This document shows positions 24,147 through 35,765 of a stretch of DNA of 64,000 nucleotides, in pieces. A model generated the notes under the pieces. That model was not told where the DNA came from, searched no databases, and saw only the letters and a program-made list of their open reading frames with translations. The stretch's first letter is position 1, and each line of letters begins with the position of its first letter. Made by a program: the position numbers and the translations under genes. The DNA lies in the NCBI GenBank assembly GCA_023213395.1, contig CM041465.1, positions 88,915,741 to 88,979,740 on the forward strand, read 5' to 3'. Origin of the DNA: Cycas panzhihuaensis. Lineage: Eukaryota > Cycadophyta.

Positions 24147-25200
24147 AAGGAAAAGTTAGGATTGGTTCATTCTAACATTTGTGGACCAATGCCTATCATC
24201 TCGCTAGGAGGAACAAGATATTTTATCATTTTCATCGACGACTTTTTAAGAAAAGTCTAGGTTTGTTTACTAAGAGAAAAATCGCATGCCTCCACTTATT
24301 TTAAGTAGTTTAAAGAGTTGACAAAGAATGAAAGTGGACATAAGATCAAAGTCCTATGAACTAACAATGGTGGAGAGTACACTTCAAACGAATTCACCCA
24401 GTTCTACAAGGATCATAGAATTCAGAGGTAGTTTGCTACTACCTACACACCTCAGCAAAATAGAGTTGTTGAAAGGATGAACAGAACTTTGGTTGAAAAA
24501 GCCAAAGCAATGATGAAAGGCAAGGATGTATCAGATTTCTTATGGGCAAAAGCTGTGAACACAGCAACATATCTAACGAATAGAAGCACTACAAGGGCAA
24601 TGAGGAACATCACCCCTAAGGAAGCTTAGTCAAGTGGAAGTGAGGAACATCACCCCTAAGGAAGCTTAAACAGGTAGAAAACCAACAATAAGTCATCTGA
24701 AAATCTTTGGATGTAATGCATACATGCATATTCCAAAGGAAAAATGACGAAAGTTGGATGATAAAAGCATGAAGTGCATCCTTGTAGGATACTCTAAAGA
24801 AAGCAAAGAATACAGGAGTTTACGAGTTGTCTACTCGAAAAGTTCATACATCTCTTGATGTGATTTTCCAAGAAGATGAAACTAAGGATATTAACTTAAT
24901 TGAGGTTGAAGATTAGGTTGAAGAACTGCCTAATTGTAATACTTCACATGATATTGTTCAACTTGAATCTGAACCAGTTGATATAGGTGATGAAGCAAAA
25001 TTGGAATCTTTTCAATTTCCAGAAGCAAAATCTGGAAAGACGCCAAAAAGAAAACTAAAGTTAAAGCCAGGAAAAGTGACTAATATGACACCTTCATCTT
25101 CAAAGAAGAAGCTTTCGAAATGGTACACAAAAACTGTCGAGGACGCTGAAAATTTATTACCTAATACTAAAATAAAGAGAAAATAAAAAAAGACCTTCTG
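24147..25200 (+). pseudogene. family I copia integrase, second half after interruption
   Basis: Sequence resumes after copia III with KLGLVHS in the frame that ends VWRAKE at 16954. Both catalytic Asp codons now read Asn (HSNICGP near 24165, TNNGGEY near 24365). The Glu in NRVVERM (near 24465) is kept. A 40-bp duplication lies at 24601-24668. The acidic linker (24840-25190) follows. The Asn changes fit C-to-T decay on the opposite strand. Confidence 0.85.
24601..24668 (+). repeat. 40-bp direct duplication in integrase
   Basis: TGAGGAACATCACCCCTAAG begins both units (24601 and 24641). It shifts and lengthens the integrase of the family I copia and is specific to this copy as far as can be seen. 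Confidence 0.9.
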
Positions 25201-26750
25201 AACAAGAGAATATAGCTCTTATGGCATGGATGTTGGATTTAAGTGAACCATCTGCGATCAAACAGACAATCAAAGAACAAAAGTGAAATGAAGCTATGGA
25301 ATCTGAAATCCAAAGCTATCAAGAAAAACCACACATGGGATTTGGTCGAATTGCCTGTTGACAAGCATACAAATGGATCTACAGGAAAAAGTTCAAATCG
25401 GACGAATCTGTAAATAAATACAAAGCTCGACTTGTAGCGAAAGGCTTCAAACAGCTAGAAGGGATCGACTACCAAGAAACATTCACTCATGTTGCAAAGA
25501 TGAATACCATTCGAATCATTATGGCAATAGTTACATAATTCAATTGGTAACTACACCAAACGATTGTGAAATGCATTTTTTCAAATGGGGATTTACATGA
25601 GCAACCATCTGGCTTGGTTGAAAAAGGTCAAAAGCACCTGGTATGTCGACTCAAAAAAACCTTGTATAGCCTGAAATTGGCTCCTCGTGCCTGGTACGAA
25701 AAGATTGATTGAAAGGATTTGAGAGATTTCCAACTGACTCAAATCTTTACATCAAAGAAGAAAATAATAATATCATGTTTGTTGTGTTGTACATTGACAA
25801 TCTACTAATCACAGGTAATGATATCATAATGATGTCAAACTTGAAAGCAGATCTGAGTCATTTCTTTGAGATGATAGATCTAAGAACTCTACACTACTTT
25901 TTTGGTATGGAAGTATAGCAAAGGCCCGAATATGTCTTCATATTGTAGCCTGAATACACCTAAAAATTTCTAAAGAAATTCAGAATGGACAATTGCAAAC
26001 CTACACCTACCCCCATGGAGATAGGTTCCTGATTAACAGTTGAAAATAGTGGAGCAAATGTTGATTCAACTTTGTATAGGCAATTGGTAAGAAGTCTAAT
26101 ATACTTAATCACTACCAAACCTGATATATCTTTTGCAATTGGAATAGTGTCCATATTTATGGAAACACCAAAATAGAATCACTGGAAAGCTACAAAAAGA
26201 ATCCTCAAATACTTGAAAGGGACAATTCAATATGGACTCGAATTCCATCATAATGATAATTTCAAGTTGACAAGATTTACAAATTTTGATTGGGCCAGAT
26301 GTGCAAATAGCAGGAGGTCAACTTTTGGATATTGTTTTGGTTTGGAATTAGCTACTGTTACATGGAACGGTAAAAAACAATCAAATGTTGCTTTATCCTT
26401 GACTAAAGCAAAATACAAGGTTGCAGTTGTAGCAACCACCAAAGCCATTTGGTTACAATAGATTCTGGAGGACATGAGACTACTACAATTGGAACCAACT
26501 ATCTTGTACTATGACAATTTGAGTACCTTGAACATTGAAAAAAATCTTTTGTACCACGCTTGCACCAAACACATTAAGGTGCACCATCACTTTATTTAAG
26601 AATTGATTTAAAAAGATGTGATAGAGATGGTGTATAGGCCAACAAAAGAACAACTGGCTAACATCTTCACCAAACCGCTAGGACATGAAAGATTTCAAAC
26701 TTTCTGAGACGATTAAAGTGTTAGAAAAAATGAAATAAACATTAAGGGGG
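25200..26750 (+). pseudogene. family I copia reverse transcriptase and RNase H
   Basis: RVT_2 pieces include YRKKFKSD and VAKGFKQ (near 25380-25450). The catalytic box at 25790-25801 reads YIDN instead of YVDD. RNase H (26213-26740) has a TKAKYKVAV helix where TEAEY is usual. Acidic catalytic residues are repeatedly changed to Asn or Lys. Many stops are present. A polypurine tract (ATTAAGGGGGAG) precedes the 3' LTR. Confidence 0.85.
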
Positions 26751-26752
26751 AG

Positions 26753-27088
26753 TGTTGATGCTAATGTTTATTTATGGCTTGTACCTTAAGTTATAAGCCT
26801 CCCCCTAATGTTTTATATTATATTAGATTCTAGGATTATTTAATTATTATTTGAGTGATGAGTCATCGAGGTTACAACTCTCACATCACATGTGTCATAT
26901 AGTTAGGGATTAGATTCCTTTCAAAATTTGTATTTATGTACATGTTATACACTATTGAATTTTAATGATAGATGATTTTACTTTGAGATTTTATAAGTAA
27001 TGTGGATCCAATTTTCATATTATTTTGATAGTGAATCCTATAAAATTAGGTCTCCATTCCTATTTGATGTAATGTTTAATAGCTCACA
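26753..27088 (+). repeat. 3' LTR of family I plus copy (336 bp)
   Basis: It starts TGTTGATGCTAATG and ends AGCTCACA. It corresponds over its length to the minus-copy LTR at 3448-3785. The flank after it (AGCGT) could be half of a TSD, but no matching left flank was found. Confidence 0.8.
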
Positions 27089-27383
27089 AGCGTCAAAGCA
27101 CATGACTTTTTAGCGAAACAAGTTTGAAAAGATGAAGACATATGATGCCAAAGCACAATCAAGATGACAAAAAACCTAAACTTTCATGCCAAGACAAAGC
27201 ACATCAAAGTTCATCATCATTTTATTCGAGAGAAGGTTTAGCAAAAGGAGATAAAGAGCTACTATACTACCCAAGTGAAGAGGAGTTAGCAACCATCTTC
27301 ACCAAGCCATTAGGAAAACAGAAATTTCAACATTTCAGGCAACAAATTGGGGTAGGATTAAGGGAATAAACATTATGGGGAGG
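27089..27383 (+). pseudogene. RNase H tail of another copia
   Basis: From about 27100 the sequence is copia RNase H tail: a STIKMTKN segment, then HAKTKHIKVHHHFIRE, with one frameshift near 27240. It then enters the open piece ending LATIFTKPLG. It begins abruptly at the family I LTR, so that element probably inserted into this one or recombined with it. A polypurine tract (TATGGGGAGG) ends it. Confidence 0.75.
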
Positions 27384-27660
27384 TGTTAGAAATAATGTTT
27401 ATTCCTATGTTCATAACTTATGTAACTTAGATAATTAAGGGTCATGTGTCATTTCCCCTCTTTATGCATGCAGAACACTTGTCATTCACGCAAAGCGTCT
27501 TTTCTTATATTTATGTTCCTCCTCTTCAATGGAATAGATCATCAATCATTTTCTCATTCTATCTTCAAGCTTGTCTATGCTCAAGGCACAACTTGGTGTG
27601 GTAATGTTTCCTAAGTAACTTTAAGACCTTGGTTGCCTTCATCTTTCTATGGTCAAGAAA
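27384..27660 (+). repeat. 3' LTR of the copia remnant, right end unclear
   Basis: It starts TGTTAGAAATAATG after the polypurine tract. A TATA-like TTATATTTATG lies near 27513. The right end was not fixed because the next recognised sequence, a minus-strand copia, begins near 27680. Confidence 0.55.
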
Positions 27661-27692
27661 TTTATTCCCAAATCATGAAGAGTTGGCAAATA

Positions 27693-28640
27693 CTATTTTG
27701 GGATTTTCTTTTGTGGTTGAATCCCAGTTGGTTCTTGATCATTATTGCCTAGTGAAGCTTCTTCTTCTATAGGTTCTTCTTCCCTTGGTTGATTTTCGAT
27801 TTGAACTTCTTTTTCTACGACTATAGGTGATATTTTTGTGATGTCTCTATCCTCAATTATTGATATTATTTCAATCAAGGTGGGCCTTTCTTCAAATATT
27901 ATGTCTTCGTTTATGATGACTTCATTTGTCTTAGTTTTGATGCATTGATAGGCTTTGGATTTTCCACTAGAACTTATGAAGATACATTTTACATTCTTTT
28001 CACCAACTTTGGTTCTTTTTTCTTTTGGGATGTGCACAAATGTTGTGCTTCCAAATATCTATAGATGGCTGACATATGCTTTTCTATCGATCTAGGCTTC
28101 TTCTAAAGTTTTTCCTATAACAACCATGGTGGGGCTTCTGCCAATAAGATAAACAACTATCCTAACAAGTTCTACCCAAAAAGTATTTTTCATTTCATTT
28201 TCTTTTAGCATACTTCTTGCCACCTCTATGATTGTTATGTTTTTCTTTTCAACTACTCCATTTGATTGTGGGGTGTAGGCAGTTGTTAGTTGTCTCTTAA
28301 CCCCATGAGCTTTGTAGTATTTGTAGAAACCATTTGAGGTGAATTCTCCTCCATTATTTGTGCTAAGAATTTTGATCTTCTTTCCACTATGTTTTTCTAT
28401 ATAGACTTGAAAGTCCTTGAAAGCATTAAATGCATCATATCTGTTTTTTAGGAAGAACACCCAAGTTTTCCTTATTAGGTCATCAATGAAAGTAATATAG
28501 TATTTGGCTCCTCCAAGAGAAGAGGTTCACATGGGCCCACATATATCACTGCAAATAATTTCTAGTTTGTTCACAACTCTACATGAAGCTTCAAGGAATT
28601 TATTCTTCTATTATTTCCTAAGCATGCATCCTTGACATGC
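27693..28640 (-). pseudogene. copia IV integrase and linker
   Basis: The minus strand shows a CxxC of the zinc motif (CQGCM) near 28635, CSDICGPM with the first Asp near 28540, STNNGGEF where the second Asp has become Asn, and SNGVVEKKN with the Glu near 28255. The open piece 28092-28460 covers the core. 27693-28037 covers the C-terminal KRTKVGEKNVKCIF segment and a Glu-rich linker. It ends where reverse transcriptase should begin. Confidence 0.85.
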
Positions 28641-29029
28641 ACCTTTGTTTATCTTGATGTTAGGTAAACCATTTACCATATTCAATTTCGTCAACCGACT
28701 TAAATTTTGATAGTACATTTGCTTATAATGATGCTAGGTAAATCATTTACCATGTTCAGTGTCTTCAATTGACTTATATTTTATTCATAGAATACTTTTG
28801 ATTTACAAGCAATGCTTGTAGGGTAGGAGTGGCCATGAATCTGTAAAGGTCATATTCTTCCTTTCCCTCCACTACAATTTTGAGGCTATGTTTCTTGCCT
28901 TTTACAAGGCACTTGTCTTCATCAAATTCTAATTTATGATGCTTTTCAGTCATCTAAGAAATTGAAACAAGATTCTTTTTCAGTCCAGGTACAAAAAGAA
29001 CAACTCCAACCTTCTTGAGGATGACCCCT

Positions 29030-29229
29030 TTTCATTTTCATGGGGATGACCCCTTTTCTTTGACAGGAGATGTTGTGTTGTCTCCTGATTCAACTGAATT
29101 GTTTTCATAATGATTTTTTAAACTTTCAAACCAACTTTTTTGTGAAGTCAAGTGTTTGGAAGCTCTAGAAACAATGTTCCAATTTACTAAGGAAGTTATT
29201 TTTGCTAAAATAGCAACAACAAAGGCCAA
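29030..29229 (-). pseudogene. copia IV protease remnant
   Basis: An NIVSRASKHLTSQKSW segment matches the copia protease box in which DSGASKH is usual, so the Asp and Gly are replaced (VSRA). A small duplication of GATGACCCCTTTTC lies at 29022-29058. Protease activity is not expected. Confidence 0.65.
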
Positions 29230-29283
29230 ATCATCTTCACTTTCTTTTTCATCAATAACATTTCCTGAGTATCTCTTCCTTTT

Positions 29284-30019
29284 CTACATATCAAACTCCC
29301 ATTTCCTACAATATTTGATGAGATGTCTTAGCTTTCCACAACAATAATAGCTTGTCCTTTTATGTCTAAGGGATTCTTCTTTAGAAGCTTCATTCCTAAT
29401 GCCTTTCAATTTTAGTTTTGAGGAAAATGCTCGTTCTACCTTTGTATCTTCATCATATTTTCTATTTTTCAATTCATGATGCAACATTAGACCACATAAC
29501 TCCTCCAAATTCATGGTTTCAACTATTTTTGAAATGGTACATTGGGTTACCAGGATGTTAAAGGATCTAGGTAGTTCATTCAGGGTGAGTTGAACAAGTT
29601 CCTTATTTTTTATTTTCTCTCCAACAACTCCAAGTTGTTCTCTCATTTCCTTTATCTTGGTTATGAAATCTATCACCATTTCCCCTTCGTTTAGGTTCAA
29701 GTTGTAAAGGAATTCCTTGATGTGAATGATCTTGGCTATGTTCTTGAGTTCAAACATAGTCTACAGGATGTTCCAAGCTTCATTTGACAATGTGGGGAAA
29801 AATGTGATCACTAATTGGGAAAGTGATAATTACTATCATTATTCTATCCTTATCTTGAAAGTTTTGTAATTCTATAGGGTTAGTTGGGGCTTACTTTGTT
29901 CCTTCTATAATGTGCCAAGTGTTGTTTGCAATCAAAATGCTCCTCATTTTAATCTTCCATGTGTTATAGTTTCCTTCGTTAAGCTTGTCTTGCTCAAGAA
30001 GGGAATAAATGGTGGCCAT
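29284..30019 (-). pseudogene. copia IV gag
   Basis: ATG at 30019 gives MATIYSLLEQDKLNEGNYNTW, a copia gag N-terminus with the conserved Asn-Tyr-x-x-Trp. The open piece 29284-29757 covers the rest, with HIKEFLYNLNL and a LNELPRSFN segment. The knuckle at its end lacks the first Cys (YYCCGK...H...C). A poly-T tract in the leader (30032-30049, T on the minus strand) lies just before the ATG. The frame is broken between 29757 and 29890. Confidence 0.85.
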
Positions 30020-30110
30020 CGAATTTAGTGAAAAAAAAAAAAAAAAAACAAGAGAAAAGAGAAACACTAGAGCAACTTTGAAGATCCTTTCCACACCACA
30101 AAGAAGTATA

Positions 30111-31146
30111 AATGATAGAGAATAGAAAGGACACGTAGAAGGCTAAAATTTATCCTTCCCACACCATAGAAAAATTCCTTTAATTTATTTTAATTATAGA
30201 TGTTCAAAACTAAGCTTAAAAGAAAAATAAGGACATAAATAAATTATTCTTGATTTGTCTAAATAGGTCAAATGATTCTCAACACACTTCATTTAATCCA
30301 TCTGGATAGGGTAGGTCAAAGGGCTCTTCACATCTACAATCTTCTATTCAATCTCTTGTCAAATAGAAGTTGTGAGTCCTATGAGGATGGACTTTGTTCC
30401 ATAAGTTGAATGCTTTCTCAGTTCTACATTCTGAGGTCGTGGTAACATGGTCCCAAGCAACTAGTGACTTTACAAATGGATCTCATGGCTCTAATTGGAG
30501 CATTCTGATCAAACTCTTAATTTCCACATGGCTTACTTGAATGGGTGGGCATCCCTTACACACCTCACATCTTCATTTTTAGCAAGTCTATTTCTTGAGC
30601 AGAAATATGCACCTATGAGGGAAAATGGCAAGCTTAGGAAACAAATCGAGTTCGCCAAACTTATGCAATCTATGTCTTGAGTTCTCAATTCCTTATGACA
30701 ACAAGAATGAGATTAGAGATTTTCGCATGATGGTGTATGATATTGCTTAATTGATCTTGAGAAATAAATCGACCATCTTCCTAAGGAATTAATCGAGATG
30801 CCTTCTTGAAAAGCCTGGAATGTGCCTTCAACAAAGTTTTGGGAAGGTCAAGCCACTTTTTTAAAAACATCTTCAATGCTTTCTTTTGATTTCATAATTT
30901 GTTATCTCAAAAGTTCACACAATGCGATGAGCCTACAAAGAAAAGGTTCATCTCCCTTTATTGATGGACACATATTGGGCAACATGATTTAGACCAGTGT
31001 GTTCTACTCACATTGTGATTTAACACATGTACATCTCTTGAATGTGGTGGGTCTGGAGCTATACAAGTTGAGGACTCTTAACCTACACCCTTCATGAAGC
31101 CTCCACGAAGTGTTCCCTTCGAGGGGTCATTCCCACAACCCAAGTT
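30111..31146 (-). other. leader-like spacer, no gene seen
   Basis: This sequence lies between copia IV gag and a primer-site-like motif. It has only short frames. It may be the leader of the element whose LTR is proposed at 31168-32256, or part of copia IV. A TGGTGTGG(A/G)AAGGAT phrase occurs twice (about 30086 and 30160 on the minus strand). Confidence 0.4.
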
Positions 31147-32256
31147 AAACCCTAAGCTCTAACACCATGTAGAAATTCTAAGACACAAATGCACATAGGA
31201 TGAATAAAATAATTCTTATTATGTTGTGCATGAAGTGTGGCTTACGTATAAGCAACAATCAATGATATGCATGAGTGACATTTGTCCATCGTGCAAGACT
31301 TACTAGAACATTAACTGAAGTTCATAATGATGAACCAAAAGAATATCTAGAGTATAGCTATAGACAAATATGTACAATTAGAGTGAACATTACTTTAAAC
31401 ATTAACTAGGCAAGCAATTAAAGAGTATGTGTTTAGTTAACTACAAATTTCTCCTGGCAACATCATGAAAAAGTTGAGTTGTTACCAATGGTGACTTAGA
31501 CATCACAAATATTGGAGACACGAGAATAGTCAATTGAGGATCATCAAATTCAAGAGAAGCTGGCCATGGAGCATATACATGATAACGGTAAGACATATGA
31601 CGTGAAGCAGGGTTCCCCATAGAATGTTGTTGAGAAGAATGATATGTACTCTTTGGAGTACTCTCAAAAAAAAACAATCCTAGGAATAAAGCAATGGAGG
31701 GAAAGACTTCAAGAATAAATTCAACGGAAAAGGAACATACCAATAGAGAGAGCATAACTATTTAGGCACCTTTGTTATGACTTGTTGAAGGCTAGGTGTC
31801 TTCTCTCTTTGCCTTGGAATGATACCTCATCTCAGTGTTAGAGTTGGGAGATGCTAGATCCTAAAACAACCTACACAAAAGGATGAAGAAATCTAAGGAA
31901 AGGAAAAGAGTCAAAAACTCTTTATTAAAAGAAAGGACCTCTCCTATTTATAGAAAAACTTATAATCAACAAAAGAGAGGACTAACTAGAATAAAAGTAA
32001 CTCCATCAAAAAAGTAACACACTCACTCAAAACTAAACTAACCAAACCTTAGAATTGAAAGACGACTTAACCCATCTAAAGAAATCTTAAAGTGAAATGT
32101 ATTTACTACTAAGATGACTAGTTCCAAAATCATAAAAAAGTTTAACAAAACTACAACAGAGTCATAATCCAACCCAACTATACCTACTTGAGACAAAACC
32201 AAAACCACATCCAATTCTACCTGAGGCAAAAAAAAAAATGTCCCAATTACACACAA
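31147..32256 (-). repeat. possible large LTR with primer site
   Basis: On the minus strand, TGGTGTTAGAGC (31156-31167) resembles the Met-tRNA primer site and directly follows an end TTTCTACA. An LTR start TGTGTAATTGGGACA near 32256 and a strong CTATAAATAG TATA box near 31945-31955 would give an LTR of about 1.1 kb. No partner LTR was found. The minus frame 31441-31755 within it is not recognised. Confidence 0.4.
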
Positions 32257-34526
32257 TGGCTTTGTTACAATTATTCACAAACAATTTGTTGTTGAGGTTT
32301 CATCAAAATTATGTAGTAGTTTGCTTATCACATGAACCATGTTGGCTTATATAAATGAGTTGAACCATATAATTCAAGTGTTTAAGTTGAATATATGGAT
32401 AATTCTTGGCTATACTAGGTTCTAATGACATGAAGGAGGGCTCATGAAGCTGTGATGCTCATTCAGATGATGGAATCATGTCGCTGATGTCTAATGAAAA
32501 GATTCAATCCAATGGCTTCTGAATCTAATAAATCCCAAAATTGGATTTCAAAACTCGCTTGGCTTGCTGGATTGACTAATGTTCTTGTCTATGTGTAGCT
32601 AATATAAAATGCTTGATCTATACCCGTGTACTCAAGTATGATTGACCTATAAGTGCATATGTTATGTGAGATCTCATATAGCATGCATCTTATTGTGTAT
32701 CTATCAAGCAGATTGTATCCATCTTTGTAGATGCTCTATGCCAAATGCATCTTTTATGCATTTTACTTAAACATCTCATGGAACCATCATGCTTTATTGC
32801 ATGCTCACAATCAACACAACACCACTACCAAAGGCACAACAACCACTCAATTACACACACCCCTTAACACCACAAACACCTTACAACCACAAATTACAAC
32901 CACTCACACTACTCCATATAACATGATAAAGTCCAAATTTACTAATATTATATATTATTGAAAAAAAATATCATATTTTGAGTTTCCATATATTGAATAG
33001 AAATTTGATAATGACTGAAAGAAGAAGAAAAAATCTAAAGAAAACCAAAAAATGATAATGAAATGAATCGTAATAAATGAAATAAATAAAAACAAGAAAC
33101 AAGATCAAAAAAAAATAAATAATTGAAAATGCTATGTAATTAAAATAAAATTGATATAAAAAATACACTACTATTATTGAAAAATGATATTTATATGAAG
33201 ATACAATCATATTAATTCCATGGAATAAAAGTGGATATATTGGATGAAGAAGTAATTTAAAATATCCCCATAAAAAAAAGAGAGTAAGTGAACTATATAA
33301 TCCCACCTACTAGAGATGACATTTAATATACTACAAGGAATGATACTATAGATTATGCATCACATTATAGGATCTCATGGAGATGATACACAAATGTATT
33401 CAATACATTGATCTATGTCCTCAAACTAAAAATTCCTCAACTAATTCAATCAACTTTCCTAATAACCAAAGTCTAAGCATCACATGTAATAACCCATCTT
33501 ATATACAATACCCCATAAATGTTACCCAATTGCATCAGTAGAAAATTAGATAATATTAGAATAGAGAATAATTGATCTATATTCTACACTAAGCATATGC
33601 CAACAAGATCTATATTCTACTACATAGCAACCTAAACAACAAAAAAAAAATCAAAAGCAATTGAAAAGCAATAAAAAAATAATAATTGTAATTTTGTTTG
33701 CCTTAATGTACAAACAATTTGATGTGTTGTTAATCTCAAATTTACAATGGTCTTGGATCTTAATGTTTAACACAAAAGAATGTTTACCATTAATTCTACA
33801 GAAAGACACGCCACCTTTAAGAAAGGGAATGAACCAGAGCTTATAAGCTTATGTCATTGTTCTTTTTTATGATAATAAATTGTCTCAAAGAATTATATGA
33901 TAAACATCCTAAGTAATATATAATAGGACATCCTCCATACAAGAAAGAGCTTGTAGAGAAAACTCTATAGTATATGTGCTATCTATAAAGTAAAATATAA
34001 AATAAAAATATAAAGATCTAGTAGTAAAAAGAACATCTTCATAAAATCAAATGTAGTTCATCCTCAGTAAAGTAGTATTGTAAATTAGTATAGTGCAATG
34101 GTAAGAACAATTTCTAAGAACCTACAATTGAATTTCTATTAATGTAAAATTGATTTAGAAAAAAAAATTACATAAAAAAAAAAAGTCACAAGCAAAAAGA
34201 TGATTTTGATTACATTTTAGACATAGACATTTGACAAAACACACAAAACACAACTGCAAAAATGACAAAAAAAAAAAAAAATTTTCTATAACAAACAACT
34301 ACTCTTCTTCTTCTTAACTCTTTCAATGTGATTATGAAGAGGTCTAGGACATTTTGTACAAACTGTAAAATGTAAATCTAAAGGCTAATTATAATAAACA
34401 ATATAATAAAAAAAAAAACAACAAAAGATGAAAATGAAAAAAAAGAGATCCAAAATAGTTTAGGCTTGTCAAAATTCTAAAAAATTATTATTCTTGATTC
34501 GAGTCACAAGTCAACCAAATAAAAAG
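32257..34526. other. AT-rich spacer, no gene seen
   Basis: There are many poly-A runs and no recognisable protein. An A/C-rich low-complexity stretch lies at about 32805-32920 (ACCAC/ACAAC repeats). Short frames here are compositional. Confidence 0.6.
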
Positions 34527-34962
34527 TTTATGATGTTCCAAATACAAATTGAGGTCCTATCACTCTCTTATTTGCCCCTTCCCCCTTCTTCTTTTTTAAA
34601 AAAAGAAAAAAGAAAAAGAAGCTAAGTTTGAGGCTTGGTGTTTCTTGTTCTATAGGTTGTTTTGAATGGAAAGCAATGCAAAAAAAAAAAAAAAAATAGG
34701 GAGGAGGACTTGATCACAACAAAAACAAGAGAAGAAGAGATCGATAAAGTATCTTTATTAATAATATAAGAGAGAACATGGAAACTCCTATATATTATAT
34801 GGAGGAGAGCAAAAGCCATTTGCAATGTATGCATTTTGCTTGTACCTATCTTATTCCTCACTTCCTTTTATTTTATCTCCTCCCCACTTTTAATGCCTTC
34901 TTAGGAGAAGCGTCGGAGATGCTTGTTGGTTGTAATTGCTTCTTGGCCCTTATTCTACTACA
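34527..34962 (-). repeat. LTR-like repeat, left copy
   Basis: It is similar in the same orientation to 42152-42583. Landmarks are AGTTTATGAT at the left, CTTTATTAATAATAT in the middle, and CTATCTTATTCCTCACT then GCTTCTTGGCCCTT at the right. A poly-A run (34681-34697) is an insertion relative to the right copy. The right end CTACA would be a TG start on the minus strand. Confidence 0.6.
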
Positions 34963-35412
34963 TTGACTACTAAGAACTACCATTCACATCCTCAATGATT
35001 CTTGAAACTAATTCTTGTTTCCCTTATGCCACGATTAACATCATTCCCATGTCGTCACTTGTGGAGGCAAGTCATGTAGCAACAAGATGTGCTTTGGGTT
35101 GTAGTTCTCATCTCAAGCGCTACTAACTTTTGATCGCTAGTAGCCATCTTACTAGTCATCGGTGGCTCATCCATCCCTTCACAAGCTACTAGTCACTATT
35201 TGCCAAATTTGTCATAAGTTTAGATGCTGCTACCAGTCACAAATCCATCTTTTATCATTGGCTTCAAATCTAGCCATTTCTTCAATCACAACCTTTATAG
35301 CCACTAAATATCTAAACTCCAATCACTAGCCTTCTCAATGTCCTCATTGTGTTGCCATTTGTCTGATTTCATTCCAAAATAAGCATTCCATCTATGAGAA
35401 TGATAGTCCCCA
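34963..35412. other. spacer between LTR-like repeat and copia V
   Basis: No gene is seen. It ends with CCCCA, the left TSD of copia V. It would be internal sequence of a larger element if the two flanking LTR-like repeats are a pair. Confidence 0.5.
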
Positions 35413-35765
35413 TGTAAGTTTAAAACGAATGAACCAGATAAGAATTGCATTCAACATAGGTATATCCAATAGAATTAGTCTACTTTCATTAATTTTTATT
35501 CATTAAGAATGCTCTTAACTCTCTTAGATCTTAAATGTTATGTACAAACATAGTATACATATAAATGCAACTTGGAATCAATAACAACCAATCAAAACCT
35601 ATAACCACCCTGATACATGTTACACATCCATTAAAGGAATATGTAACTCCCTCAACATACGTCATTAGTTGAGTGATGACCTTATGACTCACCAAACACC
35701 CTAAAACCTATTAGGACTTACAACTTTAAGTTTGGACCATAATAGTGTAAACATTAACTCTAACA
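35413..35765 (-). repeat. 3' LTR of copia V
   Basis: On the plus strand it starts TGTAAGTTTAAAAC and ends CTCTAACA. The polypurine tract (minus AACATTAAGGGAGAG) adjoins it at 35766-35780. Confidence 0.92.

Larger units (their letters stand above)
7768..27088 (+). mobile_element. Ty1/copia family I, plus copy, host of three later insertions
   Basis: Leader pieces at 7768-8130, 8604-9704 and 15633-16224, gag from 16225, and pol at 16890-16954 plus 24147-26752 belong to one copia. A 336-bp 3' LTR follows at 26753-27088. Interruptions by a solo LTR, copia II and copia III each show matching 5-bp TSDs, and the flanks rejoin into sequence resembling the minus copy at 1-3785. The 5' LTR was not identified with confidence, so the left boundary is approximate. 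Confidence 0.7.
27670..30110 (-). mobile_element. Ty1/copia element IV, 3' half missing
   Basis: Read on the minus strand: gag from 30019, knuckle near 29330, protease remnant near 29150, pre-integrase and integrase to about 28040, linker to 27693. It then stops before any reverse transcriptase. The truncation meets the LTR of the neighbouring plus-strand remnant. No LTR pair or TSD was found. Confidence 0.75.

Noticed and set aside
31441-31755. Minus-strand frame with a hydrophobic start, possible signal peptide
   Set aside because: No homology recognised, and it falls inside the proposed LTR.
33000-33306. Membrane-like Phe/Tyr-rich minus frame
   Set aside because: A product of A-rich sequence read on the other strand; no supporting motif.
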